This document shows, one piece after another, positions 22,196 to 34,400 of a stretch of DNA of 64,000 bases. Position numbers and translations under genes: made by a program. Every line of letters starts with the position of its first letter. Position 1 is the stretch's first letter. The DNA comes from Aegilops tauschii subsp. strangulata (taxonomy: Eukaryota > Streptophyta > Magnoliopsida > Poales > Poaceae): positions 93,025,322 to 93,089,321 of the forward strand of contig NC_053035.3 of assembly GCF_002575655.3 (NCBI RefSeq), written 5' to 3'. Below the pieces are notes generated by a model. The model saw only the letters and a program-made list of their open reading frames with translations. It made no database searches and was not told the origin of the DNA.

Positions 22196-24050
22196 TATGA
22201 ATCCATGTTATGTCCGATTAAATTTTTTCGCTTGCTGTATAATGCATGTAACCTACTCATACCAACATTTTAGTGCATTCCAAATGTCTATACTACCGCT
22301 GCAATTCGAACTAAATTTGAATTCGTTTCTCTATTTCAATAAGAATCTACAATCATGATTGTTGCCAACTTCAACCATCATAGTTTCCTTGCTATCCGCC
22401 ATATATTAATCGGACGGCCTATAATGCAGGATGGCAGGCCCACCATCATCAGCAACTCCGTTTTTTATAAGAGTAGAGATAAAATATATTAAATGTAGTA
22501 TAACATGTTCAAACCACACCATGTGTATCACCGTTATATATATTCACACATGCGTCGGTTTGAAACACTATGATAAATTCTTCAAATATCCAAATTCGCT
22601 TTTTATAATGAAGTATATATGATTTCTATTCGTCTTTTACACCCACACAACCCTCTTATCTTTGTAGCTAGCGCTAACTTTCTCTTGTGCATGCACACGC
22701 CCGCATCCCTCTCACCCTCCCTCAGCATTCTCTAGCTCCACCGCGCAAATTCATCTTTGCACTTTAGGTCGTTCACCCACGGTGTGTGTAGGCCCCCCAG
22801 CTCCTTCTTTACGGCACACATCGATCGATATGCCTCTCTAGCCAGGTGTGCCTAGCACAAACACAAGCTTCCCCTCTTCTCTTGTCACCGTCCATGCATC
22901 ACTCCCACCACTCTTTTCATCGTTCTCGTACTCGCACACTCCTCCCCCCTCGATATAGTATGCCTCTCGTACCACCTCCTACATGCATCCCTCTCTCACT
23001 CTCTATCCTTCTCCTCGTGCCTCATTTGCTTCTAACACACACATGCATGTACACCGATCGATCTCCCAACATATACCTAGATCGACTTTAACTACCCCCC
23101 CCCCCATCGATCTACGTACCTCACAAGTTATGTCTCTCCTTTCTCTAACAAAGGGCGATTGATCTTCCTATGTAGTTACGTCTGCTTACCACAGCCACAT
23201 CGTCCCCCCTCATCATTCGTGCATGCCTCCTGACCCGTCTCTCACACGCACGTGCACAGACAACAAGCAGCCATCTCCTCTCTTATTGATATTGCGGGCG
23301 TGCCCTCCGTTTGTCTAGCAAGCCTATCCCACCATTTGTTAGAAGCAACTCCACTACCACCCCCTCCAACACTCTAGCTCTGTCTCTCTCCCAACCTTAT
23401 TCCTCTCCTGCACATATGCATGGATGCCGATCGATCTCCCTTAATACATGAGGCAGATCGATCTCCTTAATACATGAGGTAGGCCTCTCTCCTCCTCCAC
23501 ACATATACCAGCCATTGTACCTCTATAGTTAATTGGGCCTCCCTCTTCCCCCACCACACACCGATAGTCGAGCGCTGCAGGTAGGTATCCATGCCACAGA
23601 GACAAACTGAACATGTCCCATCTCACGTTCCAGTAGGCCAGCCACTCTATATCTTTGACGTGGGCACACACAAATTCGATGGCACTCTTTATCGATCACG
23701 CGCGCGCACACACACACACACATCATCCCTCTCTTCGATTCTATGGACACCTCAAGCCGATGATACCTCCACTCTCTTCTCGTGGATCGCCCCCTCTATA
23801 TATATGTTATATCTAGGACTCTATTTCACACACATTGCATATGTTACATTTTTTGATTGACCCCCCCCCCCCAAAAAAACTCTCAAGAACCCACACACTA
23901 TATCTCTCTAGGTTTGTATCTCTCTCACACAACCCCACGTAGGTGGTGTACGTATACAAGAAGAGAATAGGTGCACCGTGCACGTACTCACGCTTCGTGC
24001 CCAGCCACACCCGCGCGGGTACACGGTGGAGCTCATTTCTTTACGAAATG
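22196..24050. other. non-coding CACTA interior, pyrimidine-rich
   Basis: No gene seen. From ~22640 to 23830 the plus strand is strongly CT-rich with many CTCTCTC, ATCGATC and CACACA runs. There is a 26-bp tandem duplication around 23430-23480 (GATCGATCTCC...ACATGAGG), a CA microsatellite at ~23703-23722 and a C-run plus A-run at ~23862-23878. The CT-rich sequence may be the decayed 5' region of an extra copy of the module described next, but I cannot align it. Confidence 0.5.
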
Positions 24051-25400
24051 GCAGCCCACGTGCTAATTTGAACGCCTGTAGCAGTTGTTTACCTAGGGAG
24101 GTCGTGTACCACGCGTGCACGAAGCAAAGTTCAACTTGACGCGTTGCCGCGTTATTTTTAAATAAAGTTATAGCGCTCAATGGCACGTACACAGAATATA
24201 AAATGATTTTTATGGAGAAAAAGGTAGTCCGCTCACCATATACAATGGAGCCTGCCTGCCTGGTTTGTCGCTCTTCAGAGTATCTCACACAAGGCTGCGG
24301 TGGCCTCTCTCTCTCACCGTTGGTCACTGATCCGGCCGCATCCCGTCCGCCGGGGGAAAGGGAGTGCGGTGGCCTCTCTCTCTCTCACCGTTGGTCACTG
24401 ATCCGGCCGAATCCCGTCCGTCGGGGGAAAGGGAGTGCGGTGGCCTCTCTCTCTCACCGTTGGTCACTGATCCGGCCGCATCCCGTCCGCCGAGGGAAAG
24501 GGAGGAAGTGCATCGTTTCTCCGTTTGACGGCGCCGAGGCAGCACGTCCCGATCTGCGGTACACGCCGTTCTCTCTGACCAAGCTCCGGCGTGGCAGGGC
24601 CTACGCCACCTGCTCGCAGATTCCGCCCGCCGCCACTCACCTAGTTACATCCCGACGACCTCCAGGTATCCCCTCCGGCCTTGCTCCACTGCCCATCTTC
24701 CCACGTCGCTGCATGTGGATCTTCCATAGTTCTTTGCCCAAAACGTAGCTCGTTCGGCGTACTTTCCATATTGCATTCTCGTCCTCACACCGTTTTAGAC
24801 AAACACAACCGTGTTGTTATCTTCCCTTAGGACAAGGAATATGCTTCTTTTTTGTCGTCGCATGTGTCATCAACTGTTATTGGCCAGTAATTGTTTCCTT
24901 TCTACTCGTTGCTATTGCGACCTTTTGGTGAACTGCACAAATCACTTTTTTCTTAAGAGTGTTTTGTGCAGTTGTACTAAAATGTCACACGGGCAACGTC
25001 TCTACATTTCAATGCGACTGCACAAAGGGTGATTGGTTTTGCTCTATCCTCCTCATCCAACTCCGAGCCTAATCTTCTCCAACTAGTTAGTCTTAAGAGA
25101 GACTGCAAAGGTGACCGGCTTCTATTTGTGTGTTTATTGTTTCATCAGCAGTCCTCTATTATCATAATCACACTTAATATCTTTGTAACAGGGACGCTCA
25201 GCTCTATTTTAGTGGAACTGCACAAAATGATCGGAATGTTGCATGCTCCAGACAGCTACTTTTTTCCCAACATGCCTTGTTGATTTAGACAGAGCCGGGG
25301 GGACGTTGCTGCCAATGAAAGCATGGATCAATTTTAATTTAACACCTTCTCACAACTCTGTCTTCAGTTGTGATGTAATTATTAGCTCTGATCTGCTAAT
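24050..25400 (+). other. repeated gene-like module, copy A
   Basis: Promoter-like block (AATATAAAATGATTTTTATGG ending near 24222, then CCATATACAATGG), a GC-rich first exon open from the ATG at 24203, a splice donor CCAG|GTATCC at 24666, a ~520-bp AT-rich intron, an acceptor TAACAG| at 25191 and a short second exon whose frame reads SILVELHK (25203-25226) and stops at 25283. Exon 1 ends in a phase that joins to that frame. 3' sequence from 25345 (CTTCTCACAACTCTGTC) also matches the other copies. I do not recognise the protein, and coding status is unproven because the other copies do not keep the same phase. Confidence 0.55.
24296..24504 (+). repeat. ~70-bp tandem triplication in module copy A
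   Basis: Three units (about 24296-24364, 24365-24435, 24436-24504) each contain CTCACCGTTGGTCACTGATC, CGGCCG and CCCGTCCG followed by GGGAAAGGGAG. Copies C and D of the module have one related unit at the same place, so the triplication is specific to copy A. Confidence 0.9.
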
Positions 25401-25624
25401 AATTGACATGCATTAGCAAGGAAGTTAGTTTTTTATTGTTTCCGAAAGAGCATCGATGGCAAGACACGCGAAACAAAAGCTGAAAGCTCACACCATTGTA
25501 ATATTTCATGTCGCTGGGAAATTATTTGTATAGTACGTCAATTATGTAAACAAATGATGGAAGCTTGATAGCATTGCCAGAAGCCTCTTCATCATCCAGG
25601 TCCATGTGCCATGCACAAAATTAT

Positions 25625-25932
25625 ACTCCTTCGTTCCTAAATATTTGTCTTTTTACAAATTTCAAACGGGCATATTTTAGAGTGAAGATTCACTCATTTT
25701 GCTTCGTATGTGTACTCCCTCCGTTCCTAAATATTCTATTCGTCTTTCTAGAGATTTCAACAAGTGACTACATACGGAGCAAAATGAGTGAATCTACACT
25801 CTAAAATATGTCTATATACATCCGTATGTGCCAGTCCATTTGAAATCTCTAAAAAGACAAATATTTGAGTAGTCACTCGTTGAAATCTCTAGAAAGACAA
25901 ATACTCCAGAGTATATTTAAGAACCGAGGGGG
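25625..25932. mobile_element. Stowaway MITE cluster
   Basis: A CTCCTTCGTTCCTAAATATT terminus after TA (25623-25624) and a second CTCCCTCCGTTCCTAAATAT terminus after TA at 25713-25714 precede a single right terminus ending CCGAGGGGG before TA (25933-25934). Interior GAGATTTCAA and CACTCATTTTGC blocks appear in both orientations. Best read as one Stowaway inserted in a related one, followed by partial loss. From 25935 to 26750 I see no gene, only CTCCATCCGTCACTG near 26082, a possible fragment of another Stowaway. Confidence 0.75.
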
Positions 25933-26754
25933 TAGTGCACAACCGCATGGGAGACTCAGCCCGGTCGTTGCGCCGCATTAATAGTGAGTAATGAGCAGTC
26001 AAATCATAAGCCCCACCTTTCCCACTGTAAGTTGCTCTGAAGAAGCAACCATCAATACGCTCTTCTTTGAATCCGCTCATACTACTCCATCCGTCACTGT
26101 TTATACAGCGCGCTTCAGAAAAAAGAAAAAAATCTGTGGGACCAAGGTGACTAGCGATCGGCCTGAAAAATAGCATTGGTAGTTATAGCACGGCGTCTAT
26201 TACTAGAGGGAATAATGCGTACACACATGCATGCAGTGCTTCCACCCCGGGTATACACATGCATGGACTTACTCCACTCCGTAGTAGTACACTACATGGA
26301 GAGAAAATTGTGGACTTGATTGCGGTTACCACGCCCTAATTAATTGAGCATTAAACCAGACGCGTCTAAAGTCTCTCTGGTGGTGGAAATGCATTGAGAG
26401 AAATGCATCATAATGAAGCGCACCCTGTAAACTATGACGGAGGGAGGGGTAGTATGAAGGTGCAAAACCAAGTACGCGTATGGCCAGTCGGTCAACGCAC
26501 CTCCTCTTGGCATATCACTGACATGTGGGACAGGAGTGTGAGCAAACCGATCTCAATTGACGGCAAAGAGCCAACCCGCCGTTCCTTGAGAGAGACGAGG
26601 AGCGAGAACACACAGACGGGCTCGCACAGAGGCCAAGATATATTCGAGCATGGTTGGTTGATCGATATCATTCATTACATGTTGGGCTGCCGTTTTCCGC
26701 CCTTCTCCGGAATAAACATGTACTTTATCAGAGATAAAAAATAAGAGTACAGAC

Positions 26755-27810
26755 GTTCCACCATGCGGTTCTAGTAGTAGTACTACTCGTACTACAGCGC
26801 TTGGCTCTTCGCCTCTTCGTGAAGTCGAACAATGATGGTACTCCGCATGTTGGGTACTACAGTGTATGCCTCTGACAATCTGACACCGAATGGACTGATG
26901 CATGTCCACCGAGGGTAGGTTGCATTAGTCAAAAGGCGTAAGCGAGCTTCACCTTGTCCTGCAAGCTTCTCCTCGTTCTGCGAGTTGACGGGACACACCA
27001 AAAAGTAGTGCTAGTCCATACTCCCTCCTTTCCGGTTAATATGGCTTAATCTTTTTTGCAGGTAAATGAGAGAGCTTTATTCATATATAAGCATTCTTAG
27101 GACGATCAGCCAAGACACTGGTCACTAGGAAGCGAGGTACCCCGCAAAAAAAGAAGTAGGAAGCGAGGTGTTTCATCAAGCCAGCTCTCGGCCACATTCA
27201 AAGTGCAGCAAGCACGGTTCGCACGAAGATGCGCCGCGAGGTTTGCTGACCTGTTTACATGCTGAATAACAAAAAAAAGAGGAAATATTACCGAGCGCTA
27301 CTATTTGTAACAGGATATGAGCCAGAATTAAGCGAGAAATGTGGCGAGTGTTCCATGCAATCAACTTCCATTATCACATGCGAGAACCCTCGAAGAGAAC
27401 CAAATGTGTTGAAGATTGCTTTATCACATTTTAAAATTATAATAAGAGTGCAGACGCTCCTCCATCCGGTTCCTAGTACTAGTATAGTACGTACCTTTAT
27501 AGACTATAGTAGTAGTAGTAGTAAACTTTGCGCTTGGCTATTCGCCTATTCGGGAAGTCGAACAATAATAGCACTAGTAGTATAGTGTATGCTTCTGGCA
27601 ATCTGACACCGAATTAACTGTTGCACGTCCACCGCCTGAGCGAGGGAGAGCATGCATTAGTCAAAAGTTTCTCCTTGTCCTGTGAGCCACCGCGCGCAAG
27701 CTTCTCCCGTCCTGCAACCTTCTCCTCGTTCGGCAAGTTGATGGGACACATAAAAGTAATGCTAGTCCATACTGCCTCCTCTCCGGTTAATATGGCTTAA
27801 TTTCAAACGA
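26755..27810. repeat. ~0.3-kb direct duplication
   Basis: 26755-27055 and about 27450-27810 share, in order, a CGGTTCTAGTA block, TAGTAGTAGTA, GCTTGGCTCTTCGCC, AAGTCGAACAAT, TCTGACACCGAATT/G, GCATTAGTCAAAAG, CTTCTCCTCGTTC and TCCGGTTAATATGGCTTAAT. The spacer (27056-27450) is unrelated. The final CTCCCTCC...GGTTAATATGG resembles a Stowaway terminus that was duplicated with its flank. No gene is recognisable. Confidence 0.8.
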
Positions 27811-28099
27811 GATAAATACACTGTCTGTCACTGTATATTTGTAAAAATACGGTCAGTGGACTTCATAATACGCTCATTGCGCTCAATATATATATTTTCC
27901 GGTGTTTATACCGTCACTAGCTCACCCTAACTGAGTATGTGTGTGCATGCACGTGTAGGTTGAGCACTTGAGCGTGACCGTGTGTGTTCCGTCGTGTGCT
28001 CGGACATGCATGCATTAGGGCGTCGCACACGTTTTTGCGTCCATGTGTACGTGTGACTGTTGCATACACGTACGGGGAGTACGTGTAGGGGGCACTAAG

Positions 28100-28860
28100 G
28101 AGCAGTCAAATCACACAGTAAGTTAGTCGGAAGAAGCAACCATCATTTCACTCTTGAATGACACGTACGCAATATAAAATGGTTGATATGGAGAGAAAAA
28201 GAAAACCACTATATATACACTAGCAGGAGCCTAAGCTACAAGCCTGCTTGCTTAGGTTGCTCTCTTCACAAGCATAGAACGACGGGCCTGATCCCGCAGC
28301 TGGGGGAAGGGAACAATGTTCTGCGTAGACGCGGTCGACATCGGCAAGGGAGAAAACCCACAGTCGGTGCGTCCCAATCGGGGGTCACCGCGGTATGGGC
28401 CGATGCCGCGTCCCAACTGCCCTTCTAGCTACAGCCCGACGTCCCAGGTAGTCCATCTTCCTTTTGGAGCCGACTTGCTCCACTGCCGTAGCTCCATCTC
28501 CATGTCGATCTTTCTCTACTTCTACCGGCTTCTACTTGTGATGAGTTTATGTCTCATGAACTAGTGCCAGTACTATTATTCTAATCACACTTCTTCAATA
28601 TCTTTGCCATCAGGGATGCTCAGGTCGATTTTAGTGGAACTGCACAAAAGCATCGTATGATCCGAGGGTGCCAGCCGTCTTTCCTTCGACAGGTTCTACC
28701 TGGCCAGGAAATTAAATCATGTTTAGGGTTTAGGGTTTAAGTCGTAGTGACCCCATCAGTAGTTTTTCTTTCGTACACGCTCTCACAACTTTTTTCTTTA
28801 GTTGTGAAGTAAATATTGGCTATGATCTGTGAATCATTGAGATGCATCAGCATGCGTGTT
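28100..28860 (+). other. repeated gene-like module, copy B (shortest)
   Basis: Matches copy A in the promoter block (ACGTACGCAATATAAAATGG, GGAGAGAAAAAG, TATA box ACTATATATACA at ~28208), in exon 1 (frame from ATG 28316: MFCVDAVDIGKGE), in the donor CCCAG|GTAG at 28448, the acceptor CATCAG| at 28613, the SILVELHK second exon (28625-28648, stop four codons later), and the CTCACAACTTTTTTCTTTAG tail at ~28782. Its intron is only ~165 bp. Exon 1 ends in phase 0, which does not continue into SILVELHK, so the exon pair is either non-coding or altered here. From 28870 to 29600 only a GC-rich island (29250-29470) stands out, without a recognisable domain. Confidence 0.55.
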
Positions 28861-29599
28861 AGTTTTCCTTTGAATTTGATGGAATGTTGTAACAGGGCAA
28901 CCTTGGTATAGGAATGAAAATGGAGTGGAAAGTTTCCGTTTTTCCGGAGAAAAAATGGAAACGGAGAGAAACCAACGTTTCGTTTCGTTGGATCGCGCCA
29001 TCGAGCAAAACCAACGTTTAAATCACGTCTGTCGTGTTCGTGTCTCACCCTCCTCCACGGCTCAACCCCACACGGTCGCTCGGCATGCCACTCACCGCAA
29101 ACCGAGTATACGATAACTTTCCCGCCTGCTTGTCGATGGATCGCGCCAAGGAGTACTAGCACTACTGGAAGAGATTGACAAGTTGGGGGAGGACAGCTAG
29201 CTGTAGCACGGACTCCCAAGAACTTTTTACATGCATGTTGTAGTCGGCTATTGCGACCTTTGAACGCGGAGCAGCCGCGTGCACCCGGAAGCGGCGCGGG
29301 CAACGCTCTCTCAGCTGGCGCGCCGCTTCAATGCCGGCGCCAGTGAGAGGTCGCGTCCGCTCTGGTCGGGCATGAATGCGGCACTGACCGTTTCGGGCGG
29401 GAAGCACGCGCGGGTGATGAAGAGGGTTCGGGTTGGTCAGGACCGGCGGTGGCAGCGGTCCGGACGTGCGCAAACAAGAGATGTTGTATGTTAATATTGC
29501 TGCGTATATAATTAACAATGTAAATAATGTGCCAGTTGGACAAATATGATTGGAGATGGAGATGGAAATTGAATTTTACGTAAACACGGATATGCATGT

Positions 29600-31040
29600 C
29601 TATGTCTATGTGTGTGTGCGTGACGACTCTCGCGACCTGGAAGCGGGGGCGTGTTTTTGATCGAGTTTTCTTTCTTGGTATGTTAGAAAAATTGTCCGCC
29701 AGTTTTCGTTTCTTTTTTCCGGGAACGCGCGTATTCTATTTAAAACCACTGCTATGGAGATTTTTTTTTACTCCATTATAGCCTCTTGTTTGATAGAGTT
29801 TCTCGCGTCTCGCTCTCTCACCCTCTCCATATCAAAACAAGATGACAGTGTCCACTCTATCTCTCTCCTCACCGGTGGTCACAGATCCGGCCGAATCCCG
29901 TCCGCTGCGGGAGGTGAGGAGGTGCAGCGTTGACGTTTTAGCCGTCGGCGACGGAGGAAGCCGATGCGCACCGTCCTCTCGGAGCCGGCGCTGGCACGGA
30001 CGAAGATCCTCCGCGCCCTTGTTCGCTGCCGTCGTGTGGGCAGATCTTGCCCGCCCGCCAAAACGACATCTCGCCCACCTGAGGTATAACTTCTTGTACT
30101 GGTCCAGCTCCCCAGGTCGCTGCGTGCGGGTTTTCTTCTATGCGACTACTCCCCAGCTCCCCATGCATAGTAGCTAGGGTTCGTCGGCTGGTCCAACATC
30201 ACCTACTAGTACTATTATAGAGGAAATGCCACTCGAAAAGTTGTCCTGATTTATGCCTCGGTGGAGGTATACATGTTGTTTCGACAAAAAGTACATGGTG
30301 GTTGTGCGGTCATTGTCCATATGGTGGTAGTACTATCACTGGTTAAATGAAGAAATGCTTTTTTTCTCGGGTATCCTGGTTTAGTTCCCATCAAGATAAT
30401 TATGATGCTTCTGTTTGTTGGTGTACTTTTCATTAATTCTTATTGACAATTGAGATGTCGTTGCTAACCCTTTTTTATATTTTTGGAAACAGCGATGCGT
30501 GTCTCCATACCCAGGCATGTCTTCCTCAATTTTAGTGGAACTGCACAAAATTGGATGGCCATTGTTGTTCCGCCTCACTGTCCTCTGCCACATGGTTCTT
30601 CCTTCCTCGAGCTTGATTACTGAGAAGAAACAGACCACAGTGAGGATTTGTCGAACTTCATAGGTGCCTCACCCAAACTTGATGCCAAATGGATGATGCA
30701 TCACCACGATGACCTATCGATGCTCATGGTTGCGCCTCATGGTTGGGTCGGCTCGTGAAGCTGATCGATTTTCAATGAAAAACAACATGTCTTCCATCAG
30801 TGCTCTTTGCTTGTTACGCACAAAGATGATATCCTTCGTCAGTTCACCTTGGTTGCGTTGGAGACGCAGTCGTCTTTCACGTTGGTGCAATTTTATCACA
30901 CAATTGGCTATGAACCAAATGTTTCCTCGAAGAAGGATCGACGTTGGTACTAAGAGCATAAGTTTTGTATTGATTTCTAAGCCTTCTCACAACTTTGTCT
31001 CCAGCTCCCCTGTAATTTTATTTGTCCAGCTATTAACTTT
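29600..31040 (+). other. repeated gene-like module, copy C
   Basis: ATTATAG-type TATA near 29774, CTCACCCTCTCCATATC leader, ATG at 29842, exon 1 frame with RRCSVDVLAVGDGG, donor GAG|GTATAAC at 30084, acceptor AAACAG| at 30492, SILVELHK at 30526-30549 in a frame that stays open for about 30 more codons, and the CTTCTCACAACTTTGTC tail at 30980. Exon 1 ends in phase 2 and does not lead into the SILVELHK frame from the acceptor chosen; an acceptor at CCCAG| (30515) would also be possible. Confidence 0.55.
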
Positions 31041-31199
31041 GATTTAAAAAATGGTGTGGACTAAAAACCCGGATGGACGTAGTAGCCCTCCATTTTTATT
31101 TACTCCGCATATTAGTTTTGACTGAAGTCAAACTTTGTAATACTCTCAAACCTTTCCAATAATTGAAATTAAAATTCTTTATTTGTACACACTCTCACA

Positions 31200-33750
31200 T
31201 GTTTCCGATAATTTGGCGCATGTGTGGTTGTTCACTTAAGGGAGGGTAGTGTACCACACGTGAAGGACAGGAAATGCGACCAGGACGCGTGGGCGTGGAT
31301 CGTTAGTTCATTGGAAGTAGTACTAGTTTTCTTCACTGTACATTAAATAAAGAGTTTCGTTTCGTACTTACACAATTTAAAACGATTGTTATGGAGAGAA
31401 TAAGAAAACCACTCCACTATATATTAGTCGTATACACTAGAGTACTATATGGATGAACTTCATTGACTTAGTGCACCTGCCTTTGGATTTATGACAGGTG
31501 GGCCCAAAATGTGGCTGGCTCACCTGTCATACAGCCAAAAGCAGGTGCAGTGAAGGCACCGGAGCTCAGTCCGTACTACAGTGTATATATAAGCGGGAGC
31601 CTCAGCGCTTGTTCGCTAGGGTTTGCACTCTCCACACGCTCGCCGCACTACATATATGTTACACGCTGGAGGCTCAGCGTTCATTTGCTATATTCACAGT
31701 CTCTCACCCTCTCTTCATCAGATCTAAACAAGACTGCGTTGGCCTCTTGTCTCTCTCTCCCCCCTCACAACTGGTGAAGGAGGCGTCCGTATCCCGTCGC
31801 ACTGGGAAGGGGAGGAGGTGCAGCGTTCACTCTATCGCCTTCGGCGAGGGAGGCAATCCACTGCCGGCTGCGCTGTTCTCTTTCACCCAGCGCATGTGCG
31901 GGAGGGCCACCAACCCCTTCTTCCTCGCTGCCGTACGTAGTGTGGGCAGATCCGGCCTCCCGCCGCATGCCTTGCCACATCCCGACGACCCTAAGGTATA
32001 AGTTTCTTTGAAACCGTCGTTGCTCTAGCTGCATGTGGATCTTTTTCGATCTGTAGTCGAATCTAGGTCTTGGTTCAAAGAGAAAAGAAGGGTGCGGTGA
32101 GCTGGAGCAAGAATCTAGGACGTGGTTCAATGAGGAAAGGAGGGGTGGAAAGTAGTATAGACTGGCTATCCAGCCGCTTTGTAGGTCGAAAAGGGAAAAA
32201 AGGGGTAACCCAGTACACACATCTGTAAGGAACCGATCTCTTTGTTGAAAAGGGAAAGAAACTGGGGGGTCGGGTAGTTTGTACAGGACTAGATTTGCTG
32301 CCCTCACATAGGAAGAAGGTTCAAAGAGAACAAATATAGGACCAGCGCATATATGCTGCTTGGCCACATACTCTACATCACCCATTTATACGTGTGGACG
32401 CACATGGTGCTGGCATGTCCCATACAGCTATTTTGCTGTTGTTAATCTAAGAATGTCGCCGGAAAATTGAAGCAATGCCACTGTTAAAAGTAAATTACAT
32501 TTTTTAACGAATGTTGTTTCAAGAGAATGTCTCTGTTAATGTGAATCAATGCAACCGTTTTAGAAATGCTACTGTCCTACTTTGTTTTCCATCCAAGATA
32601 AGTTAGATGCTTCTTTCTGTCACCGTTTGTTTCATCCTCCTTTATCGGCAAGTAATTGTTTCCTTTTTTGCCTCTGTTAAAACAGGGCTATCGATTCAAC
32701 TTGTTGCTATTGCGACATTTTGCTTCGCTACTCGAAACACTTATGTTTTAAGAGTGTTTTGTGCAGTTCAACTTGAATGTCACACTGGTGACTTTGCTTA
32801 ATTTTGGTGGAACTGCACAAAAGGAGATCGAGATTCGTATTTTACCTTTGTCCGTCTCATGAAAGGTCAGTACAGGCCTTCATCCACATGATTGTGCAGT
32901 GTGCTTTGAGATGTTGTGCTACTTGTATTGGTACTATTTTAAATAAATGTTGAATTGAAGCTATTGTATTGCTGTGTTTTCCCATTAAGTAGTGAACAAA
33001 AATGGGACCAACCCAGACATGATGCTTGTTGCTTTGTTACAACAAACTCTGCATCACCCTCTTTATAAGTAGATGGAAGCACATACTGTTGTTGCGCCCA
33101 CTCTCCCCTGGAACTGTTTATGCATTTCGTTAATCTAATGCCACTGGTAAAACTAAGCAATGCCACTCTCAGAATTAATTAACTACTGAATCTTAGTTCA
33201 AAACTACAACACTTGTTAGGAATGGTACTATCCTGCTTTGTAGTTCTTTCTACATGTTTAACCAAGGTATTGTTAAGATAATGTCTCTGTTAAAATGAAT
33301 CAGTTGCATTGTTTTAGGAATGGTACTTTTCTGCTTTGTCGTTCTTTATACATGTTGAAACAAGGCATTGTTAAGATAATGTCTCAGTCAATATGAATGA
33401 ATCACACTGATGGAGAATTGCTACTCTCCTGCTTTGTTTCCCATTAAGATAAAGTAGATCAGTAGATGCTTTTCTTCTGGGAGTACAAGTCATCAACCGT
33501 TATTTCTCAGTAATTGTTTCCCTTATACCTATTGTTGCTTACAGGGATATCAAAATTAAAGCTCGGTTTTATTCCGACTTCGATTTTAGTTGAACTGCAC
33601 AAAAGGAGCCAATGTGTCCAAGGCAAACTGCTGCATTACTGGGTCCAGTTGGTCGTTCCACTTTGCAGAAAGAAGCAGTCACTGTTTGCGCTACATTACA
33701 GAAGGAATGACCGAGAAGCTTTAGAGAGTATTATTAGACACCGGTGACAT
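31200..33750 (+). other. repeated gene-like module, copy D with two second exons (D/E)
   Basis: Promoter block (AATTTAAAACGATTGTTATGG ending near 31394), TATA box GTATATATAAG at ~31581, leader with CTCTCACCCTCTCTTC, exon 1 frame with RRCSVHSIAFGEGG, donor CTAAG|GTATAAG at 31996. Two later SILVELHK-type blocks follow: LILVELHK at 32798-32821 and SILVELHK at 33580-33603, the latter after acceptor TTACAG| at ~33543 and open to a stop at 33745-33747. The intron around 32640-32780 is closely similar to the intron of copy A (24870-24990). Copies of GTCTCTGTTAA/ATGAATCA motifs recur at 32525-33400. The remainder to 34400 holds no recognisable gene. Confidence 0.55.
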
Positions 33751-34400
33751 GACTAGTCTGCAGAGACCATTGGCAATTTAACAATACGTGGAGTGCCCTG
33801 GGCAAAAAGTGCCCAAACAAGCACAAGAAGCTACGACAGGACTCCACGATCATAGGCATTACATATTTTGAATGGGAAAAGCTTGTCAAAGTTTAATCAT
33901 TGATGTTAGCAAGAAGACGTTAGTTTAATATATTGGAATTGGAAAACCTTGTCAAAATTTGCTCATTGATGTTAGCCAGAAGACATGCATTTGATATTTT
34001 TTAGTGGGACGCCCTTGCTGTGAGCAGCGTCGAGTGTTTTTTCCTATTCCTGTGTTCAGTTTAGAAGTAAATAGTTACTCTGCTGAGATATTCCTGTGTT
34101 AAGAGTTTGTTCTGAATATTGTCTATGTAATGCCAGGCCTTGTGTTTGATTGCAAAGTTGAGCTTGGAATGTTGTGGCATGCGGCATCACGATCTGTTCA
34201 CCGTGCCTCCTGAGAATAATGCTTCGTATTGTTTTGCATGTCGATCTAATGCCAGTGATTTGCTTGTTAAGAAGATCACCCTCTTCTGTTGTTTCCGTGC
34301 TTAAGAAGTTCATCGTCTGATGTTTCATTCATAGCCTATACGACAAGTCGGGTAGGTTAGACGTGAAACCATATGATCTTCCGACCAACTCATGATATTA

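Noticed and set aside
26082..26175. Additional Stowaway MITE starting CTCCATCCGTCACTG
   Set aside because: No matching right end or TA duplication could be found; perhaps a fragment.
28722..28740. Telomere-like TTTAGGG repeats
   Set aside because: Only about two to three units (GTTTAGGGTTTAGGGTTTAA), as commonly found by chance or in introns and promoters.
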